Shown here: positions 14,159 through 15,753 of the stretch, one piece after another
Position numbering within the stretch: the stretch's first letter is position 1
Layout: every line of letters starts with the position of its first letter
From: JANPPS01 sp043758105
GTDB lineage: Bacteria > Pseudomonadota > Alphaproteobacteria > Acetobacterales > Acetobacteraceae
DNA length: 15,753 bases
Reading direction: 5' to 3'
NCBI GenBank assembly: GCA_043758105.1
Contig: JAYVOF010000062.1
Span: 1 to 15,753, forward strand
The notes under the pieces: generated by a model
What the model was told of the DNA's origin: nothing
Database searches by the model: none
What the model saw: the letters and a program-made list of their open reading frames with translations, nothing else
Program-made: the position numbers and the translations under genes

Positions 14159-15753
14159 CACGTGATCCAGATACAGCTTGAGATACCCGCGTCCGGATCC
14201 GGCCGGTAACGCGGGGGCCGTCCAGAGCGCCCGCCGCCGCTCGAGTTCCGCCGGGTCCACCAACAGCTCGATCCGCCGTCCGGCGAGGTCCAGCGTGATC
14301 TGGTCGCCGGTTTCCACCAACGCCAGCGGGCCGCCCGCCTGCGCCTCCGGCGTGATGTGCAGCACGATGGTGCCGAACGCCGTACCGCTCATGCGGGCGT
14401 CGCTGATGCGGACCATGTCCTTGACGCCAGCTCGCGCCAGCTTGCGCGGTATCGGCAGATACCCGGCCTCCGGCATGCCGGGCGCGCCGACCGGCCCGGC
14501 ATAGCGCAGCACCAGCACGTCATCGGCCGCGACGTCCAGCGCGTCATCGTCGATCCGGGCCGCCATATCCGCCGTGCCGTCGAACACGATGGCGCGCCCG
14601 GTGTGCTGCAGCAGGGCAGGGGTGGCGGCGCCGTGCTTGATGACCGCACCGCGCGGCGCAAGATTACCGCGCAACACCGCCATGCCGCCCACCGGATACA
14701 CCGGGTTGTCCGCCCCCCGGATCACCGTCTGCCCCGGCACCTCCTCCGCCGCCGCGATCACGTCGGCGATCGTGTTGCCCGCCATGGTCCGCGCCGTGGT
14801 GTCGAGCCAGGGCGCCAGCTCCCGCAGCAAGCGCGGCATGCCGCCCGCCTCGTGGAAATGTTCCATATAATGGTCACCGGTCGGCTTCAGATCGACCAGC
14901 ACCGGCACATCCCGCCCCAGCCGGTCGTACTCGTCGAGGTCGAGCTTGATGCCGCGCCGCCCGGCGATGGCCCAGAGATGGATCAGCCCGTTGGTGGACC
15001 CGCCGATCGCCTGCAGCACCACCTGTGCATTATGGAACGCGGACCGCGTTAGGATGTCGGACGGGGCACGGCCGCCGGTGATCGCCGCCACCGCCTCATG
15101 CCCGGCCTGCTCGGCCGCGCGCAGCCGGTCGGCATTGACCGCCGGAATCGCCGCCGAGCCCGGCAGCGCCATACCCAACGCCTCCGCGATACACGCCATC
15201 GTGCTCGCCGTGCCCATCACCATGCAGGTGCCGGCGGTGGGCGCCAGGCGTCCGTTGATCACGTCCATCTCGGCCTCGGAAAATTCGCCGGCCCGGTGCC
15301 GGCCCCAGAACCGCCGGCAATCGGTGCAGGCGCCCAGCACCTCACCCTGGTAATGCCCGACCAGCATCGGCCCGGTAACCAGCTGGATCGCGGGAATATC
15401 GAGGCTCGCCGCCGCCATCAGCTGCGCCGGCACCGTCTTGTCGCAGCCGCCGATCATCACGACCGCGTCCATCGGCTGCGCCCGGATCATCTCCTCCGTG
15501 TCCATGGCGGCCAGATTGCGCAGAAACATGCTGGTGGGGTGGGCGAAGCTTTCGTGGATGCTGATGGTCGGGAACGGCATCGGCATGCCGCCGGCCAGCA
15601 TCACGCCCCGCTTCACCGCCTCGATCAGCTGCGGCATGGTGGCGTGGCAGGCGTTATAGGCGCTGCCGGTATCGACGATGCCGATGATGGGCCGGGATAG
15701 CGCGGCGTCCGAATAGCCCATCGCCTTGATGAACGCCCGGCGTAAAAACAGGC
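14111..15753 (-). CDS. IlvD/Edd-family dehydratase, probable L-arabinonate-type sugar-acid dehydratase (5' end outside window)
   Basis: The frame is open to the right edge. Codons before the first in-window ATG (15721) read LFLRRAFIKA, which is conserved in the family, so that ATG is internal and about 24 N-terminal residues are missing. The enzyme would remove water from an aldonate to give a 2-keto-3-deoxy acid, using a [2Fe-2S] cluster and Mg2+. The three cluster cysteines are in NACH, GGCDKT and AGTCMVMG. Their spacing equals that of Cys59, Cys127 and Cys200 of Rhizobium L-arabinonate dehydratase, and the Lys of GGCDKT matches its carbamylated Lys129. The catalytic Ser region RISDARMSGTAFG is present. 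The C-terminus ends DEGCDFDFLQPG. PTISIHES rather than a SDGI motif argues against dihydroxy-acid dehydratase (IlvD proper). The exact sugar acid is uncertain. Confidence 0.92.
   Translation of the reverse strand, partial: LFLRRAFIKAMGYSDAALSRPIIGIVDTGSAYNACHATMPQLIEAVKRGVMLAGGMPMPFPTISIHESFAHPTSMFLRNLAAMDTEEMIRAQPMDAVVMIGGCDKTVPAQLMAAASLDIPAIQLVTGPMLVGHYQGEVLGACTDCRRFWGRHRAGEFSEAEMDVINGRLAPTAGTCMVMGTASTMACIAEALGMALPGSAAIPAVNADRLRAAEQAGHEAVAAITGGRAPSDILTRSAFHNAQVVLQAIGGSTNGLIHLWAIAGRRGIKLDLDEYDRLGRDVPVLVDLKPTGDHYMEHFHEAGGMPRLLRELAPWLDTTARTMAGNTIADVIAAAEEVPGQTVIRGADNPVYPVGGMAVLRGNLAPRGAVIKHGAATPALLQHTGRAIVFDGTADMAARIDDDALDVAADDVLVLRYAGPVGAPGMPEAGYLPIPRKLARAGVKDMVRISDARMSGTAFGTIVLHITPEAQAGGPLALVETGDQITLDLAGRRIELLVDPAELERRRALWTAPALPAGSGRGYLKLYLDHVLQADEGCDFDFLQPG

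Noticed and set aside
15719..15721. ATG taken as the dehydratase start
   Set aside because: The ten codons before it are in frame and read LFLRRAFIKA, which is conserved in the family; the true start is beyond the window.
14111..15753. Dihydroxy-acid dehydratase (ilvD) of branched-chain amino acid synthesis
   Set aside because: Cysteine spacing and the PTISIHES segment fit the sugar-acid dehydratase branch better; no ilv neighbours are visible.

Overview
The window is GC-rich throughout and looks like an alphaproteobacterial chromosome, probably Rhodospirillales/Acetobacterales. The grounds are base composition, codon use, an IlvD/Edd sugar-acid dehydratase, a bifunctional GGDEF-EAL protein and a 'CGTCATTGCGAG' intergenic repeat. 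This placement is inference; no rRNA, tRNA or other taxonomic marker is present. I see no CRISPR array, insertion sequence, phage gene or integrase.

Region A (10378 down to 1, minus strand) is one tightly packed operon of six genes that runs off the left edge. In transcription order it encodes: a membrane-anchored trypsin-like serine protease; a membrane-anchored protein with a DUF2135/YfaP-like beta domain; a membrane-anchored protein with a Cys-rich C-terminal domain; SrfB, an actin/Hsp70-fold ATPase-like protein; SrfC, a large P-loop GTPase-like protein; and a Pro-rich single-pass membrane protein cut by the window edge. Most junctions overlap or nearly touch. The exception is the SrfB-SrfC gap of 112 nt, which holds an inverted-repeat element. 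The first three proteins share an N-terminal domain and the same layout (N domain, Pro-rich stretch in some, one transmembrane helix, exported C-terminal domain) but have unrelated C-terminal domains. I infer a membrane-associated machine in which a cytosolic ATPase/GTPase pair works with several transmembrane adaptors. Its function is unknown to me; the Srf names come from Salmonella 'SsrB-regulated factor' genes.

Region B (10519-11347, plus strand, divergent from region A) holds a small secreted Pro-rich protein and a Pal-like OmpA-family lipoprotein that overlap by 20 bp. They may be cell-envelope partners of region A.

Region C (11348-11761, minus) is a small DUF3830-type protein whose stop codon directly abuts that of the OmpA gene. 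Region D (11915-14158, plus) is a 747-residue cyclic-di-GMP protein with intact GGDEF and EAL motifs behind an N-terminal sensory region. Region E (14111 to the right edge, minus) is an IlvD/Edd dehydratase resembling L-arabinonate dehydratase. It lacks its N-terminus in this window and overlaps the 3' end of the GGDEF-EAL gene by 48 bp. There is no gene-free stretch over 300 bases; the longest gaps are 140-153 bp.
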